DNA of 64,000 nt from Aradus depressus (lineage: Eukaryota; Arthropoda; Insecta; Hemiptera; Aradidae), in NCBI GenBank assembly GCA_963662175.1, contig OY759215.1:19209079-19273078 (forward strand), in the 5' to 3' direction. A program made the translations under genes and the position numbers. Of this stretch, positions 61,099 through 64,000 are shown in pieces (position 1 is the stretch's first letter; the number at the start of each line of letters is the position of its first letter). Under the pieces are notes generated by a model, which saw only the letters and a program-made list of their open reading frames with translations, was not told the DNA's origin and did not search any database.

Positions 61099-62230
61099 TA
61101 TATATTGTAATGACCACTATCGTTCATTACATGAATAGTTTATAAAACAAAAAAAAAGTAATGTACGAAAGTTTCACTGAATGATACCGAAGGAAGGTTC
61201 CCAGAGGTTACCATATCGATCCTGTACGGTGATCGATATGATATAAAAAAAATATCGATTCACTAAATAAAAAAATGTAACAAATTGAAATAATAAGGTA
61301 CCAATGTATGAGTAATAAATTTAAGCAATGTAAATACAATATGGAAATATGTAACTTAAATGAAAAATGTTAAAAACAGATGTTTAGTATTTTTAAAGGC
61401 TGTAGAGTGGTGGCCAATGGGAGCGCAGCGCAAGTAAGAAGGAGAGTTTGTCCACGAGGGGAGTGCGTGAGTCGTTTATCAGGCCTGTTCAGAGGAGCTA
61501 TAGTGGAGTGGTTAGTACAGTGAAAAGAAAAAGAAACCGGCTGTATGAAGGCAGAGGACACGGAGGGAGTGTTTCTGGAACGTTGAACGTAGGAACAGAG
61601 AAGATGTTAAAGTCAACCTGAAGAAAAAAAAAATTGATCTAATATAATATAAAGCCCAGAAGTCAGAAGATGAAGTTAGAAGCCATCCTTGCAGCCCATC
61701 GCTCAACTTATCACCCTGTTTGAAATTTCACACTCATCAATGAGAAAAAAAAAGAATATAAAGAGTCAAGGTTTTTATCTGTCGTAAAAAATTTCATGTG
61801 TGTAAAAATTTGTGACTAACCCTTTTTTTAAAAAAAAAAATTTTATATAAAAAATATGTTTTTTGAATCTCAAATATAAATGTAACAACTTATTTTTTTT
61901 TAGTATTTTATTTATTAAAATAACCAGGTCATCTTATAGTATAATTATATATAAAAATCAATTTAAATGTAAAAGCGTAATGATAATCGCCGTTATAATA
62001 TAGGTGACTTCAGATCAGAAGATTGCGTGTTCAGTCAGATATATATATTTCTTTCTTTTTTTACATACGAAACCAGTTTGTTTTCGTTCAAGTGTCTATC
62101 TGGTCACTTTCCCAAAGCTCCGACCAACCAACGTAGAAACTTCAAACTTAGTGGGTAATTGTAGTGTGGTAAACCAATATCAAGAAAAATACGTACCTAC
62201 TTCTACAATAACTTAAATATATATACTTGA
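61099..62230. other. Unassigned AT-rich DNA, 1.1 kb
   Basis: A short inverted CATATCGAT...ATCGATATG lies at 61213-61240. Frames at 61370-61706 and 62004-62216 have no domain. Confidence 0.45.
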
Positions 62231-62275
62231 TTAAGTGTTTCACAATATCTCTGCAAAAATGTTAAGTATCAATTG
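62231..62275 (+). repeat. Short repeat shared with 28568-28612
   Basis: ATTAAGTGTTTCACAATATCTC ... AAAAATGTTAAGTATCA matches 28568-28612 with a few changes. Confidence 0.6.
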
Positions 62276-62700
62276 ATATAACATTTCTTATCAGATGAGA
62301 GCTCGAATTCTTTATAATATTAAAAACGTTGATGTTCTATAATTTCGGAAAATTTTCCAGAGGTGTCCACTTTTTTTCTTTCGATTTCACAGCCCTTCGT
62401 CTGATTCTGAAGAAAAAACATAAAATTGACCCGAAATAAATGTTGAAAAAAAAAAATTGATACCTCTTGGAAGATTTTCCGAAAATATGGAATATGAAAT
62501 ATTCTAGAGAAGCGCACATATTATTAAAACTTGAGGGTATCTTTCCACAATTTATCTTTTGTTGGAGAATTAGAAAAGTTTGTCGCAGTTGTGGGATGTT
62601 GAGTGAGGGAGTGTGACAAAGATTAAATTGCTTCTCACATGCGACTGCTGTCTCCAGCACACCTCTGAAAGAGAAAGACATCCTTTCCTGGAGAGGTTAA
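62276..62700. other. Unassigned DNA
   Basis: Overlapping minus frames at 62320-62681 (65 and 114 codons) are F/S/K-rich and have no recognised domain. Confidence 0.4.
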
Positions 62701-62790
62701 CCTTCTTAATGTCTTGTACTGAGAAGTGTTGTTGTGCTAGCCGGCTTTAGGGGTTACCCTCATCATCAGCCTTTGTATAAAACATAATTT
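62701..62790 (-). repeat. CTGATGATG motif repeat, second copy
   Basis: Complement: GGCTGATGATGAGGGTAACC then CCTAAAGCCGGCTAG. Same order as 41385-41418 but GAAA is mutated to TAAA. Confidence 0.5.
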
Positions 62791-62875
62791 AAAAACCCAG
62801 ACATATTGTGGAAATTTACAATAAATAAATAAAATAAACTTAGTTTTTTGAAATGAAATACAAATTAAAGTATGT

Positions 62876-63122
62876 AGTAGTATTTCTTATATTAACCACG
62901 TTTTTACAGATATACTCTTCCCCCACTCTCCCCTCATAAATGCATCTCAAACTGTCATTACAGGGTGCAAGAAAGTCAGTCTCAGAATTATGGGATCCAA
63001 TGAAAAAAAGAAATGTGGTTATGCTAACACATACTTTCTACCCAGAAATGCCAGTTTGAGGTGAATTTGGGAGGGGGGGTGTGTGATCTGTAAAAACGTG
63101 GTTGGTATAAGAAAGTGCTGTT
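62876..63122. mobile_element. MITE-C copy 2
   Basis: Left TTTCTTATATTAACCACG then TTTTTACAGAT; right, inverted, ACAGCACTTTCTTATACCAACC then ACGTTTTTACAGATC. Arms continue imperfectly to about 75 bp (CTCAAACTGTCATT / CTCAAACTGGCATT). Confidence 0.7.
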
Positions 63123-63544
63123 ATAGAAGGGTGTGTCTGAGGCCGTGGCGTCAGCCGGTCTTGACGAATGTGAACTCACCGAACGGTGTGTGTTTCATAT
63201 TAACCCTTTTGGGCTGTGGTGCCAACTTACACAATAGCCTGGATTCCAGGTTAATTATTTTAATTATTCAAATTGTTACAAATTGGAGCAAGGGAGTGCT
63301 TTCAGTGATTAATCTTATTTGAATTCCTTGAATAACTTGGCCTATCTCCACTCTCTCTGTTTCATTCCAGCTACCTTCCTTCCTTTGTTGTTGTTTTGCC
63401 AAAATTACTTCAGAATAGGAAATATGTAGTCAAAATTGTAATCTAGTGAGTCCAGTTGTCCTCACTGTTCAGACATTAGTGTGGTTCAGGCCAATGGTCC
63501 TACCCTTTGCTTGACCCCAACCACTCAACCACTATTCTTACTTC
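63123..63544. other. Unassigned DNA
   Basis: The 79-codon frame at 63083-63322 starts inside MITE-C and shows no domain. Confidence 0.45.
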
Positions 63545-63790
63545 TCCCGCCATTGGAAAAGAGGAAATATAGAGATCGGTCAGATATTCGAAGTTATGTT
63601 TTCATCAGAATTTCATTTCTGTGAACATGTATATACCCCACGATAGGATGAATAAATCGACATGAAATTTTATATTTGTTTTCAGAAGCCCCTGAGCACA
63701 ACATTTAATTTTCAGCTAAATTGAGAAAAGGTGGATTAAGCGTATAAACAAACAAACCTAATAACTCCAGATTTAATGAATAGGGCGAAA
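63545..63790 (+). mobile_element. RA repeat, plus copy, decayed
   Basis: GATCGGTCAGATATTCGAAG, CTGTGAACATGTATATACCCCACGATAGG, TTTCAGAAGCCCCTGAG, CCTAATAACTCCAG. Confidence 0.6.
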
Positions 63791-64000
63791 TTTAATTGCG
63801 CCATTAGGATACCTGTTATTTTAAGTTATCCATGTTTATGATATTTAAAACTATTGAACTGCGCCAAACATCCTTTCTAATTCATATTCAATTCCGCCAA
63901 TTGTATTTCTTGTTTACGTGATTTGTTTTCTATTTGCTATCTGGGATTGGGATGAATCTAATTCGCAAAATTCAGTTTTTTCATTCTGACTGTGTTTATA

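Overview
This is eukaryotic, almost certainly arthropod (insect) nuclear DNA. It is AT-rich, has no operons or bacterial-style genes, and holds no convincing intact host gene. It carries relics of hAT, mariner, a MADF-coding (PIF/Harbinger-like) element and probably piggyBac, several non-LTR retrotransposon (LINE) families, an LTR fragment with a tRNA-Lys-type primer site, and a tRNA-derived SINE whose tail is (AACCT)n, the complement of the insect telomere repeat TTAGG. The species cannot be named from this sequence.

The commonest component is an unrecognised repeat, here called RA, present in more than 30 pieces on both strands. Its plus reading starts near TTACTTCCCCAGC, carries two or three related modules of roughly 140 bp (CGATAGAATGAATGTATCG ... 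AAATCGGCCGAAGGGAAGG) and ends GGGGAAGTA ... GGTGATTCACCGACGAC. Other elements have repeatedly inserted into it. The second component is SINE-1, with more than 20 full or partial copies. SINE-2 is a second tRNA-like family with four pieces.

Layout. 0-3 kb: RA pieces, a pogo-like relic, and a SINE-1 split at its own TTAA by a 788-bp TIR element. 3.6-7.4 kb: a 70-bp minisatellite made from a reverse-transcriptase motif, a SINE-2, RA, and a 1.76-kb GC-richer array with 383-bp higher-order periodicity. 8.8-13.2 kb: a hAT element holding a full SINE-1 with target duplications, then a LINE ORF2 3' half between two 690-bp direct repeats that differ at two bases. 13.3-20.6 kb: RA, a five-copy 185-bp minisatellite derived from the RA end, and a TIR element (MITE-B) split by a 727-bp hAT with an 8-bp duplication; a second MITE-B copy without that insert lies 1 kb away. 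21-28.6 kb: one unassigned 99-codon ORF, a head-to-head inverted LTR pair centred on a tRNA-Lys primer site, a 59-bp minisatellite from the other RA end, LINE ends, SINEs and a 52-bp-arm inverted element. 28.6-36 kb: unclassified repeats, SINEs, a perfect 76-bp-arm palindrome and a second LINE zinc-knuckle terminus. 36-41 kb: RA split by a 31-bp-TIR element that encodes a decayed MADF domain. 41-51 kb: Jockey-type LINE relics, SINEs and RA. 51-64 kb: a TIR family present twice, a mariner relic, a 5'-truncated LINE with an 11-bp target duplication, and a MADF relic with a readable two-exon structure.

The genes do not form a pathway: they are remnants of selfish elements, and the interest lies in nesting order, minisatellites born from transposon ends, and inverted structures. 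All coordinates of repeat copies are by eye and may be off by tens of bases; family names rest on motifs, not on database searches.
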